A stretch of 64,000 nt of DNA from an uncultured Sulfitobacter sp. (GTDB taxonomy: Bacteria > Pseudomonadota > Alphaproteobacteria > Rhodobacterales > Rhodobacteraceae), in NCBI RefSeq assembly GCF_947497275.1, contig NZ_CANMFS010000009.1, positions 1 to 64,000 of the forward strand, read 5' to 3'. The position numbers and the translations under genes are program-made. The notes beneath the pieces are model-generated. The model had not been told where the DNA came from. It saw only the letters and a program-made list of their open reading frames with translations, and did not search any database. This document shows, piece by piece, positions 8,445 to 16,701 of this stretch. The first letter of the stretch is position 1; each line of letters starts with the position of its first letter.

Positions 8445-8472
8445 AATTGTTGCTATTGCGGAGAATCGCCCA

Positions 8473-9474
8473 ATGATCGAGACACCTTATTTGCTTTTCC
8501 TGGGCGACGTGCCTGATCAACTGTCCGCAAAGGTGGCGCAGGGGATCAAGGATTGGCGGCCCGACAATGCCGTCGGGCAGTTCCGCATGCAAAACTGCGG
8601 CGCGACCGTTGGCCTGGCGGATATGTCGCTAGAAGAGGCCAAGCAGGCCGGTGCAAAGACCCTTGTGATCGGGGTGGCAAACCGGGGCGGGGTGATCTCC
8701 GCGGCCTGGAAAGATGTTCTGGTCGAGGCGTTGCATATGGGGTTTGATCTGGCTTCGGGTCTGCATAACTTGCTGCACAAAGAGGCGGATCTGGTAACGG
8801 CGGCGAAGAACAGCGGGTGCAAGCTGCACGATGTGCGCATTCCGACCGTTCAGTATCCGATTGCCACCGGCAAGAAACGCGGCGGCAAGCGGGTGCTTCC
8901 CGTGGGCACCGACTGTTCTGTCGGCAAGATGTACACTGCGCTGGCGTTGGACGAGGCGATGCGCGCGCGCGGGATGAAAAGCACGTTTCGGGCCACGGGT
9001 CAGACCGGCATCCTGATCACCGGCGCGGGGGTGCCGCTGGATGCCGTGGTTGCGGATTTCATGGCCGGATCCATCGAGTACCTGACGCCCGACAACGATG
9101 ACGATCACTGGGACATCATCGAAGGCCAGGGAAGCCTGTTTCACATCAGCTATTCCGGTGTCACCCTGGCGCTGATACACGGTGGGCAGCCGGACGCGTT
9201 GATCCTGTGCCACGAGCCGACGCGCAGTCATATGCGGGGGTTGCCGGACCACCCCCTGCCTACGATGGAGGCGGTGCGCGACCTGTCGCTGACCCTGGCG
9301 CGGGTGGCTAATGCAGGGTGCGAGGTTGTTGGCATTTCGGTCAATACACAGCACATGTCCGAAGAGGCGGCGCGCACTTACATCGACAAGGTCGAACAGG
9401 AAATGGGGCTTCCGGCTGTTGATCCGTTCCGGCATGGCGCGGATAAACTTGCCGCCGCGATCGAGGCGCTATGA
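8473..9474 (+). CDS. dgcN: DUF1611 protein, likely D-glutamate N-acetyltransferase DgcN
   Basis: A 333-residue DUF1611 protein. In marine proteobacteria DgcN acetylates D-glutamate, the first step of a D-Glu catabolic route. The N-terminal half is Rossmann-like (TLVIGVANRGG around 63-73); the C-terminal half has a P-loop-like GTDCSVGKM at 145-153, consistent with the family's nucleotide- or CoA-binding domain. The ATG starting MIETPYLLFLG was chosen because the upstream open frame crosses the repeat-rich control region. It is followed 25 bp later by a dgcA-like epimerase and then a D-amino acid transaminase, the context that supports the call. Older annotation treats this family as unknown or NAD-dependent epimerase-like. 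Confidence 0.8.
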   Translation: MIETPYLLFLGDVPDQLSAKVAQGIKDWRPDNAVGQFRMQNCGATVGLADMSLEEAKQAGAKTLVIGVANRGGVISAAWKDVLVEALHMGFDLASGLHNLLHKEADLVTAAKNSGCKLHDVRIPTVQYPIATGKKRGGKRVLPVGTDCSVGKMYTALALDEAMRARGMKSTFRATGQTGILITGAGVPLDAVVADFMAGSIEYLTPDNDDDHWDIIEGQGSLFHISYSGVTLALIHGGQPDALILCHEPTRSHMRGLPDHPLPTMEAVRDLSLTLARVANAGCEVVGISVNTQHMSEEAARTYIDKVEQEMGLPAVDPFRHGADKLAAAIEAL

Positions 9475-9499
9475 TGCGTTGCGCGACAGGGGGATTTTC

Positions 9500-10465
9500 G
9501 TGAAGATCGACGTTACACGCGACACGTTCCAGCTGGCGCAGGTGTTCACCATCTCGCGCGGATCACGGACGCAGGCACAGGTTCTGACCGTGCGGGCGCA
9601 CGGGGTCGACATTACCGGGTGGGGCGAATGCGTGCCTTACGCCCGTTATGACGAGACGCTGGACAGCGTGACCGGGCAAATCGCGGGATTGCCCGAAGAT
9701 CTGAATCGTGCGGCACTGTACGATCTGTTGCCTGCGGGTGCCGCGCGCAATGCGGTTGATTGTGCGCTGTGGGATCTTGAGGCGAAAACCGCCGGCATGC
9801 GCGTGTGGGAATTGGCCGGTCTGCGTGCGCCGGGGCCCGAGATCACGGCCTATACGCTGTCGCTCGACACGCCCGAAAAGATGCGTGCGCAGGCGGCGGA
9901 ACATGCCTTTCGCCCGCTGTTGAAGATCAAGCTGGGTACGCCCGATGACATGCCCCGACTGGAAGCGGTGCGCGCGGGGGCCCCAGACAGCACCATCATC
10001 GTCGACGCGAACGAGGGCTGGTCGGCACAGGTTTACGCCGAACTGGCACCTCATCTGGTGCGCCTCGGCGTGGCGCTGGTGGAACAGCCCTTGCCGGCGG
10101 AGGATGATGATGCGCTGCTTGGCATGGAGCGGCCGGTTCCCGTGTGCGCCGACGAAAGCTGCCACGACAGGGCCAGCCTCGACGGGTTGAAAGGCAAGTA
10201 TGACGTCATCAACATCAAGCTCGACAAAACCGGCGGATTGACCGAAGCCCTCGCCCTGCGTACAGCGGCTCTGGAGCAGGGTTTTGACGTGATGGTGGGC
10301 TGCATGGTCGGCTCGTCGCTGGCGATGGCGCCTGCGACTTTGGTAGCGCAGGGCGCGCGCGTGGTCGATCTGGACGGCCCGCTGTTGCTGGCCGAGGATC
10401 GGCCGGAGCCCTTGATTTTCGACGATAAAGGCGTGCATCCCCCGACAGCGGCGCTGTGGGGATAA
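9500..10465 (+). CDS. dgcA: Enolase-superfamily epimerase, likely N-acetyl-D-glutamate racemase DgcA
   Basis: A 321-residue member of the mandelate racemase/muconate-lactonizing group, dipeptide-epimerase branch. Catalytic residues are all visible: K-x-K at 142/144 (LKIKLG), metal ligands Asp169 (VDANEGW), Glu195 (VEQP) and Asp218 (ADES), and the opposing base Lys240 (NIKLDKTGG). In the Dgc pathway it turns N-acetyl-D-Glu into N-acetyl-L-Glu; an L-Ala-D/L-Glu dipeptide epimerase (YcjG-like, muropeptide recycling) is the main alternative. Start is GTG, preceded by AGGGGG at good spacing; the upstream frame lies inside dgcN. Third in line is a D-amino acid transaminase. Confidence 0.8.
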   Translation: MKIDVTRDTFQLAQVFTISRGSRTQAQVLTVRAHGVDITGWGECVPYARYDETLDSVTGQIAGLPEDLNRAALYDLLPAGAARNAVDCALWDLEAKTAGMRVWELAGLRAPGPEITAYTLSLDTPEKMRAQAAEHAFRPLLKIKLGTPDDMPRLEAVRAGAPDSTIIVDANEGWSAQVYAELAPHLVRLGVALVEQPLPAEDDDALLGMERPVPVCADESCHDRASLDGLKGKYDVINIKLDKTGGLTEALALRTAALEQGFDVMVGCMVGSSLAMAPATLVAQGARVVDLDGPLLLAEDRPEPLIFDDKGVHPPTAALWG

Positions 10466-10487
10466 TGCGGTGAACAAGGATTTGAAC

Positions 10488-11348
10488 ATGCGGACAGTTT
10501 ATGTAAACGGCGAATACCTGCCCGAAAACGAGGCGAAAATTTCAATTTTCGATCGCGGTTTCCTGATGGCGGACGGCGTGTACGAGGTGACGTCGGTGCT
10601 GGACGGCAAGCTGATCGATTTTGACGGCCATGCGGTGCGGCTCGCGCGGTCGCTGAGCGAACTGGACATGGCAACGCCCATCAGCCGCGACGATCTGCTG
10701 GAGGTGCACCGCGAGCTTGTGACCCGCAACGGCATCGAAGAGGGGCTGATCTATCTCCAGATCACGCGCGGATCGGACGGCGACCGCGATTTTGTGTTCC
10801 CGGACCCGGAAACCACGGCACCGACCATTGTTCTGTTTACCCAAAACAAACCCGGCATGATCGACAACCCCGCCGCCAAGCGGGGGGCGAAGATCATCAG
10901 CATCGAAGATCAGCGCTGGGGGCGGCGCGACATCAAGACGGTGCAGCTTTTGTATCCGTCGATGGGCAAGATGATGGCAAAGAAGGTGGGCTGCGACGAT
11001 GCCTGGATGGTCGAGGATGGTTTCGTGACCGAGGGGACGTCGAACAACGCCTATATCGTGCAGGGCAACAAGATCATCACACGGCAACTGGGCCACGAGA
11101 TCCTGCACGGGATCACCCGAGCCGCCGTTCTGCGGATGGCGCGCGAGGCGCAGATGGAAGTGGAGGAGCGCAGCTTTACCATCGAAGAGGCATGCGCGGC
11201 AGACGAGGCGTTTACCACATCGGCCAGCGCGTTCGTGATGCCGGTGGTCGAGATCGACGGAACGGCGCTGGGCGAGGGTGTGCCGGGTCGCGTATCGATG
11301 CGGCTGCGCGAGATCTACCTGGACGAGATGCGCAAGGCCGCGATCTGA
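10488..11348 (+). CDS. dat: D-amino acid transaminase (class IV PLP aminotransferase)
   Basis: A 286-residue fold-type IV aminotransferase that exchanges amino groups between D-amino acids and 2-oxo acids, typically D-Ala plus 2-oxoglutarate giving pyruvate plus D-Glu. The PLP lysine is predicted as Lys150 (RRDIKTVQLL), with VTEGTSNNAYIV and LHGITRAAVL matching the D-transaminase pattern, and FDRGFLMADGVYE near the N-terminus. The ATG giving MRTVYVNGEYLPE was preferred over an in-frame GTG six codons upstream because it has a suitably spaced AAGGAT. Placed after dgcN and dgcA, it could feed D-Glu into them. Branched-chain or 4-amino-4-deoxychorismate activity is a less likely alternative. Confidence 0.85.
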   Translation: MRTVYVNGEYLPENEAKISIFDRGFLMADGVYEVTSVLDGKLIDFDGHAVRLARSLSELDMATPISRDDLLEVHRELVTRNGIEEGLIYLQITRGSDGDRDFVFPDPETTAPTIVLFTQNKPGMIDNPAAKRGAKIISIEDQRWGRRDIKTVQLLYPSMGKMMAKKVGCDDAWMVEDGFVTEGTSNNAYIVQGNKIITRQLGHEILHGITRAAVLRMAREAQMEVEERSFTIEEACAADEAFTTSASAFVMPVVEIDGTALGEGVPGRVSMRLREIYLDEMRKAAI

Positions 11349-11350
11349 TC

Positions 11351-11803
11351 ATGGCGATCGACCGCACGGCATTGTGCGCCGCTGTCGGGACGCAGATGGG
11401 TTGTGCGCCTTGGACCCCTGTGGATCAGGCGCGCATCGACGCCTTTGCGCAGGTCAGCGGCGACCGGCAATTCATTCACACGGATCCAGAGCGCGCTGCG
11501 CGCACGCCGTTTGGCGGCACGATTGCGCATGGCATGCTGACGCTTTCGATGGTGTCGGGAATGGCAGCGGTGGTGCTGCCCGATCTGACCGACCAGCGGA
11601 TGGTAGTGAACTATGGGCTGGATCAGGTCCGGTTCGTCGCACCGGTGCCCTGTGGTGCACGGATTAGAGCAAGGTTCACACTGTCGGACGTCACCCCGCG
11701 CGGACGCGGGCATCTGATGGCCCGCTATGACGTGGTGTGCGAGATCGAAGATGCGCCAAGACCCGCGATGACGGCGGTGTGGCTTCTGCTGTATACAGTA
11801 TAA
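11351..11803 (+). CDS. MaoC-like hydratase/dehydratase
   Basis: A 150-residue single hot-dog domain of the MaoC type. The hydratase-2 catalytic pair is present in SGDRQFIHTDPERA (Asp38, His43), followed by FGGTIAHGMLTLSM. Such enzymes hydrate (R)-enoyl-CoA or similar unsaturated thioesters. It is two bases after the transaminase stop, so it belongs to the same transcript, yet its role in D-amino acid metabolism is unclear. It is too short to be mesaconyl-CoA hydratase, which has two fused hot-dog domains, despite mcl1 being close by. Confidence 0.85.
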   Translation: MAIDRTALCAAVGTQMGCAPWTPVDQARIDAFAQVSGDRQFIHTDPERAARTPFGGTIAHGMLTLSMVSGMAAVVLPDLTDQRMVVNYGLDQVRFVAPVPCGARIRARFTLSDVTPRGRGHLMARYDVVCEIEDAPRPAMTAVWLLLYTV

Positions 11804-11830
11804 ACCGACCGGCCATCGCTGTACGACAGC

Positions 11831-12148
11831 CTATTCCTTGCCTACGTTCTCTTCAAAGGCGGTTTTGAATGCTGCCTGCTGGTCATCGTTTGCATCGGTC
11901 TGGTACGTCGATTTCCACTCGTCCATCGTCATGCCATAGAACAATTCACGCGCCTCCATTTTGCCGATCTCGATGCCGCGTTCCGCGGCGGCCTCTTGGT
12001 ACCAGCGCGACAGACAATTCCGGCAAAAGCCGGTAAGGTTCATCATGTCGATGTTCTGCACGTCCGTGCGATCCTGCATCAGGTGCTTTTGAAGGCGACG
12101 GAAAGCTGCGGCCTGAAGCTCGATCTCTTGCTGTGTGGGGTGTGTCAT
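11831..12148 (-). CDS. DUF1244 family protein
   Basis: A 105-residue protein matching DUF1244, widespread in alphaproteobacteria. The core is LQKHLMQDRTDVQNIDMMNL followed by GFCRNCLSRWY with a CxxC pair and YGMTMDEWKSTYQ. Predicted all-alpha, soluble. Function is not established. It is convergent with the MaoC gene and divergent from pyk. Confidence 0.88.
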   Translation of the reverse strand: MTHPTQQEIELQAAAFRRLQKHLMQDRTDVQNIDMMNLTGFCRNCLSRWYQEAAAERGIEIGKMEARELFYGMTMDEWKSTYQTDANDDQQAAFKTAFEENVGKE

Positions 12149-12344
12149 GAATTTCCTCTCTGTTCCCTGAATAGATGGGTTTTGTATGATCGTAGGTCAA
12201 GAATGACGCGTTGTTACGTTCCTGCAACCATTTGCCGAAAGATTGGGCAGGGAGGCATCGTGCCCTGCTGTCGGTGCATCGGTTCTGGCGTGCCGGCGGA
12301 CTTGTCGCTATGTCAGGAGTATCATTGAACGAAGGAGTTTTGAT

Positions 12345-13790
12345 ATGAAACGCAACCGCAACGTCAAGATTGTCGCGACGCTCGGGCCTGCCTCCGAAAC
12401 GTTCGAAATGATTGAAAAGCTGCATCTTGCGGGGGCCGATGTGTTTCGTCTCAACATGAGCCACGGCAGCCATCCCGATATCCGCGAAAAGCACCGTCTG
12501 ATCCGTGAAGTCGAGGAGAAGACAGGCTCGGCCATCGCGATCCTCGCGGATTTGCAGGGGCCCAAACTGCGCGTCGGTGTATTCAAGCGGGGCGAGGAAG
12601 AGTTGGAGCAGGGCGCGGCATTCCGGCTTGATCTTGATGAGGCCGAAGGCGACGTGACGCGGGTTTGCCTGCCGCATCGGGAAATTTTCGCCGCTTTGAC
12701 GGAAGGCGCGAGCCTATTGGTGAACGATGGCAAAATCCGGCTCAGGGTCAGGTCCTGCGGCTCCGATTTTGCTGAATGCGAGGTGATCACGGGCGGGACG
12801 ATCTCGAACCGCAAGGGCGTCAACGTGCCTGACGTGGTTCTGCCGCTCGCGGCGTTGAGCGAAAAGGACCGCGCCGATCTCGAATTCGCCTGCGATCTGG
12901 GCGTGGACTGGCTTGCGCTGAGCTTTGTACAGCGGCCCGAGGATGTGGAAGAGGCCCGCGCATTGGCCAAGGGCCGCGCGGCGATCCTGTCGAAGGTCGA
13001 AAAGCCCTCGGCAGTGGACAGTTTTAACGAAATTCTCGATGTCAGCGACGGCATCATGGTCGCACGCGGCGATCTGGGGGTCGAATTACCGGTGCAGGCG
13101 GTGCCGCCGATCCAGAAGCGGCTGGTGCGACGCTGCCGCACGGTCGGCAAGCCGGTGATCGTGGCGACGCAGATGCTGGAAAGCATGATCGAAAGCCCGA
13201 TGCCCACGCGTGCCGAAGTGTCCGACGTGGCGACCGCCATTTACGAGGGCGCGGACGCGATCATGCTGTCGGCGGAATCCGCCGCCGGAAGCTATCCCGT
13301 TGAGGCGGTGACGACAATGGACCGCGTCGCGGTGGAGGTGGAGCAGGATCCGACCTATACCCAGATCATCGAAGCAAGCCGCATGGCCGACCGTGCCACC
13401 ATCGCCGACGCCATCGTCGCCGCCGCGCGCGAGATCGCGGAAACCACGGACGTCAAGGCAATCTGCTGCTTCACGCAATCGGGCAAGACCGCGTTGTTGA
13501 CGGCACGCGAACGGCCGCGTGTGCCGATCATCGCGCTGACACCGCTCAAACGGACGGCGCGGCGGCTGGCGCTCAGCTGGGGGTGTACCTGCGTGATGAC
13601 GGGCGAGTTGGACCGCTTCAAGAAAGCGGTGGTAAGTGCGGCACGCGCAGCGCGCGACGTCGGGTTCGCCAGCGAGACCGATTTCGTCGTGGTGATTGCC
13701 GGTGTCCCGTTCAACGTACCGGGAAGTACCAACATCCTGCGGGTTGCCCCGTGTGATGAGCGTTTGATTTTCGCGGCCGATCCAGAGTAG
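12345..13790 (+). CDS. pyk: Pyruvate kinase
   Basis: Pyruvate kinase, converting phosphoenolpyruvate and ADP to pyruvate and ATP at the end of glycolysis. The 481-residue protein has normal length. It has KIVATLGPAS at the start of the barrel, RLNMSHGSH, ILSKVEKPSAV with the catalytic Lys, MVARGDLGVELP, and the closing allosteric C-domain with CFTQSGKTA. A well-placed GAAGGAG precedes the ATG; the upstream open frame is discounted. A small membrane protein follows within 35 bp. Confidence 0.97.
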   Translation: MKRNRNVKIVATLGPASETFEMIEKLHLAGADVFRLNMSHGSHPDIREKHRLIREVEEKTGSAIAILADLQGPKLRVGVFKRGEEELEQGAAFRLDLDEAEGDVTRVCLPHREIFAALTEGASLLVNDGKIRLRVRSCGSDFAECEVITGGTISNRKGVNVPDVVLPLAALSEKDRADLEFACDLGVDWLALSFVQRPEDVEEARALAKGRAAILSKVEKPSAVDSFNEILDVSDGIMVARGDLGVELPVQAVPPIQKRLVRRCRTVGKPVIVATQMLESMIESPMPTRAEVSDVATAIYEGADAIMLSAESAAGSYPVEAVTTMDRVAVEVEQDPTYTQIIEASRMADRATIADAIVAAAREIAETTDVKAICCFTQSGKTALLTARERPRVPIIALTPLKRTARRLALSWGCTCVMTGELDRFKKAVVSAARAARDVGFASETDFVVVIAGVPFNVPGSTNILRVAPCDERLIFAADPE

Positions 13791-13822
13791 CCTTTCCGCG
13801 ACGTAACTTCAGGAGCGCGTTT

Positions 13823-14047
13823 ATGGACGCAGATCTGTATCTGGTCATCGGTTTGGTCATCGCGGCCTTGTCGGTGCCGTCCATTCTGTCCGCGTTCAGC
13901 GACAAGCGCGCGCCGCGTGCCTCGGCGATCACGATCCTGATCGGCGGCGGGTTGATCCTATTTGCCGTTCAGTCCCACCCCGGTGGCTATGCGCTCGCCG
14001 AGATACCGGATGTTCTGGTGCGGGTGGCGGCGCGGTTCCTGCCCTGA
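13823..14047 (+). CDS. Small membrane protein downstream of pyk
   Basis: A 74-residue protein with two predicted transmembrane helices (about residues 5-22 and 35-50) and an RxPRASA loop between. AGGAG lies about eight bases before the start. It probably shares the pyk transcript. I recognise no named family, though small membrane proteins at this position are familiar in Rhodobacterales. Confidence 0.75.
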   Translation: MDADLYLVIGLVIAALSVPSILSAFSDKRAPRASAITILIGGGLILFAVQSHPGGYALAEIPDVLVRVAARFLP

Positions 14048-14069
14048 GGCGAGGCCCCGCGCCGGACGA

Positions 14070-15713
14070 TCAGGCGATCAGATCGCCCAGATCAAAGAGG
14101 ATGGGTGCGAGGGACGCGTTTTCTTCCTCATCGGTGGGCAGGCGCACCAGGATCTGATCGATCTCGGCCTCGTTGCCGAAGGAGAACATTTGCTGGAAGC
14201 CGTCCTCCGTCCGGATGCCGATCCGGTAGTCGCGGCTCTCAAGACCATCCGCCGTAAGCGCGGTGGTGTAGAGCAGTTCGACCGCATCCCGTTCGATCTC
14301 ATCTCCGTCGAGCACGAGAAAATCGCCCTCGTCGTAATTGTAATCGAGAATACGCATCTGGTCGTTCGAGCGACCGGAGGCATAGAACCGGTCGGCCCCG
14401 TCGCCACCCGTGGCGGTATCGCGGCCCAGAGCACCGAAGATAAAATCGTCGCCCGCGCCGCCTTCGATGCTGTCGTCGCCCTGACCGCCGGTCAGGATGT
14501 CGTCACCTTCACCGCCGAATATGATGTCGCGTCCGCCACCGGCGAGCACGCTGTCGTTGCCGTCCTGGCCGCTGATCATGTCGGCGTTGCGGGTGCCGAG
14601 GATCGTGTCGTTGCCGGCCCCGGCGTCGATCTCGCTGATGTTGTTATTGTAGTAGTAGTAATAGCCGGAATCGTCGTCGTCTAGGAAACTGCCGTCGATA
14701 TAATCATCGCCGTTTCCGCCGCTGACGGTGGTGGCACCCGCATGTCCGAAGCGGATGATATCGTCGCCCGCGCCGCCGGACAGATCGTCCGAGCCAAATC
14801 CACCGTTGATCAGATCATCGCCTTCGCCGCCTGTAATCGTGTCGTCGCGATCGCCGGTCCGGATCGTATCGTCGCCAAGCCCACCGTCAATCACAACACC
14901 CGACGACGTTTCTTCGTAATAATACCGCGCCGTGTTCGAGGGCGCCGTTATCTCATCATCACCGTCGCCCCCCGTAATCGTATCGCTGCCACCGCCGCCG
15001 GTAATCGTGTCGTTGCCGCCCAGACCGTCGATCAGGTCCCCCAGCGGTCCACCGGCCAGTACGTCGGCCTCCTCCGTCCCGGTGAGGGTGACGCCAAACG
15101 GCTCCCCGTCGCGCAGCAGGATCTGTTCGACGCCCGCGATTCCGGTGTTACCGATGCGCGTGTCGAGATCGGCCAATGGTGTGTCGCGCTGATTGATGTC
15201 GAGAACGGTGTTCAGTTCGGCGCTGCCGTAGAATGGAGCGAGGCGGGCGCTATAATAGTTGTTTCCGTCGGTGTCGGCCCAGCGGAACACAAGTTCTGAG
15301 TCGCCTTCCCCTCTGTCGATGATTTCCAATTGAAATGTCTGGCGCGGACCTTCCGACCAGTTGTAAAACGCCACCTTGTTCCAAGTCACGACGACACTGT
15401 CGCGCTCTTCATTGGTGTCGAAATAGACGCCCGCATCCTCGTCCAGCTCGAGCCGGGAACTGGTATCCAGATCCGTACTCATCACGTTGATGCTACCCTG
15501 CGCGAAACCCGCCGGCCCGAAAACTTCGAAACGACCATTGGTCAAAAGCTGGACCGAGGCGATCGTGCTGTCGCCAAAGCTCCACCCGTCCTCGAACACA
15601 TCTGTAATGTCGTAGCGTTCGGAGCTGTTGTCATCGCCCAGAGGCATCCGGGTTTCGCCGAATTCCAGCAGGCTGTTGTCCGTAATGGCGGTGTAGGTGA
15701 GTTCGTTTTCCAA
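14070..15713 (-). CDS. RTX calcium-binding repeat protein (type I secretion substrate)
   Basis: A 547-residue acidic protein. The first 230 residues have no recognisable enzyme domain; residues from about 240 to 500 carry at least a dozen GGxGxDxLx-type nonapeptide repeats (GGNDTITGG, GGEGDDLINGG, GGAGDDIIRFG, GGQGDDSIEGG), which fold as a calcium-filled beta roll. The extreme C-terminus is the likely uncleaved secretion signal for a type I exporter; no such exporter is in the window. The start is taken as TTG with AGAAGG nine bases upstream, since no ATG fits. Two insertions of consecutive tyrosines interrupt the repeats. It may be a surface or extracellular structural protein. Confidence 0.85.
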   Translation of the reverse strand: MENELTYTAITDNSLLEFGETRMPLGDDNSSERYDITDVFEDGWSFGDSTIASVQLLTNGRFEVFGPAGFAQGSINVMSTDLDTSSRLELDEDAGVYFDTNEERDSVVVTWNKVAFYNWSEGPRQTFQLEIIDRGEGDSELVFRWADTDGNNYYSARLAPFYGSAELNTVLDINQRDTPLADLDTRIGNTGIAGVEQILLRDGEPFGVTLTGTEEADVLAGGPLGDLIDGLGGNDTITGGGGSDTITGGDGDDEITAPSNTARYYYEETSSGVVIDGGLGDDTIRTGDRDDTITGGEGDDLINGGFGSDDLSGGAGDDIIRFGHAGATTVSGGNGDDYIDGSFLDDDDSGYYYYYNNNISEIDAGAGNDTILGTRNADMISGQDGNDSVLAGGGRDIIFGGEGDDILTGGQGDDSIEGGAGDDFIFGALGRDTATGGDGADRFYASGRSNDQMRILDYNYDEGDFLVLDGDEIERDAVELLYTTALTADGLESRDYRIGIRTEDGFQQMFSFGNEAEIDQILVRLPTDEEENASLAPILFDLGDLIA

Positions 15714-15987
15714 TGTATTTACCCTTCTGAGGTTGGTTTGAATTTCTTTTAGCGATGATTGGGGTTTGCATGTGAAATGTCGTCGCGCCGACAATCGTTT
15801 TACGGGTACTGTAGCGGACCTTGCCCCCCGTTTGTCAACGCAACGGGTGGGCAATTGTGGGGCCAGCGCCGCGCATTCCCGCTTGCCAACCGGCACGCCG
15901 CATCCTATACGCCAGCTTCATTCCTGCGCGGCCGGCCATAAGTGGCATGCCGAGTCGCGCGTAAACCGTAGACGACAGGAGACGGAA

Positions 15988-16188
15988 ATGCCCAAGATGA
16001 AGACGAAATCGAGCGCCAAGAAGCGCTTCAAGATCTCGGCGACCGGCAAGGTCATCGGGGGTCAGGCCGGCAAACGCCATGGCATGATCAAGCGGAGCAA
16101 GAAATTCATCCGTGACGCACGCGGCACGACAGTTCTGTCGGAGCCCGATGCAAAGATCATCAAGGGCTTCATGCCCTACGACCGCTGA
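15988..16188 (+). CDS. rpmI: 50S ribosomal protein L35
   Basis: The 66-residue L35 protein, highly basic, starting [15 protein letters not shown] and containing [15 protein letters not shown]. It is followed by rplT with a 15-bp gap, the usual two-gene operon. A clear GGAGA precedes the ATG. infC, often first in this operon, is not upstream here. Confidence 0.98.
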   Translation: MPKMKTKSSAKKRFKISATGKVIGGQAGKRHGMIKRSKKFIRDARGTTVLSEPDAKIIKGFMPYDR

Positions 16189-16203
16189 TAAGGAGAATCC
16201 GAG

Positions 16204-16569
16204 ATGTCCCGTACAAAAGGTGGTACAGTCACCCACGCCCGTCACAAGAAGGTCGTCAAGGCAGCCAAAGGTTACTATGGCCGTCGCAAGAATACCTTCA
16301 AGGTCGCGCGCCAGGCCGTTGACAAGGCCAACCAATACGCAACCCGTGACCGTAAGACCCGCAAACGGAATTTCCGCGCGCTGTGGATCCAGCGGATCAA
16401 CGCCGCCGTGCGCATGCACGACGAAGCACTGACATACAGCCGTTTCATCAATGGTCTGACGCTGGCCGGTATCGAAGTAGACCGTAAGGTTCTGGCCGAT
16501 CTGGCCGTGAACGAACCTGACGCGTTCGGTGCCATTGTGAAATCCGCACAGGACGCACTGGCGGCCTGA
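16204..16569 (+). CDS. rplT: 50S ribosomal protein L20
   Basis: The 121-residue L20 protein, an early assembly protein of the large subunit that binds 23S rRNA. It shows [32 protein letters not shown] and the C-terminal [13 protein letters not shown]. It is cotranscribed with rpmI and followed by a strong intrinsic terminator. In some bacteria L20 represses its own operon; no leader fold for that is obvious here. Confidence 0.98.
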   Translation: MSRTKGGTVTHARHKKVVKAAKGYYGRRKNTFKVARQAVDKANQYATRDRKTRKRNFRALWIQRINAAVRMHDEALTYSRFINGLTLAGIEVDRKVLADLAVNEPDAFGAIVKSAQDALAA

Positions 16570-16591
16570 TTTTTACAGATGTTCGACTGCG

Positions 16592-16619
16592 AAAGGCCGC
16601 CCCAAAGGGCGGCCTTTTT
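16592..16619 (+). terminator. Intrinsic terminator of rpmI-rplT
   Basis: An 11-bp perfect stem AAAGGCCGCCC / GGGCGGCCTTT with a 4-base loop, followed by further T residues, starting 23 bp after the rplT stop. Confidence 0.9.
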
Positions 16620-16636
16620 GTTTTGCTGTGTTCAAA

Positions 16637-16670
16637 TAAAAAGGCGGCGCGAAGATGCACGCGCCGCTTT
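16637..16670 (-). terminator. Intrinsic terminator of the catalase gene
   Basis: On the minus strand the stem AAAGCGGCGCG pairs with CGCGCCGCCTTT (one bulge) and is followed by more T residues. It lies 31 bp beyond the catalase stop, back to back with the rplT terminator. Confidence 0.8.
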
Positions 16671-16701
16671 CGTGGTTTGACGTAGATAGCTCGACCCCCG
16701 C

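Noticed and set aside
11351..11803. Mesaconyl-CoA hydratase of the ethylmalonyl-CoA pathway
   Set aside because: That enzyme has two hot-dog domains and over 300 residues; this protein has one domain of 150 residues.
14430..15060. Repeating DNA that at first suggests a repeat array or CRISPR
   Set aside because: The periodicity is 27 bp and encodes RTX nonapeptides; there are no unique spacers between identical repeats.
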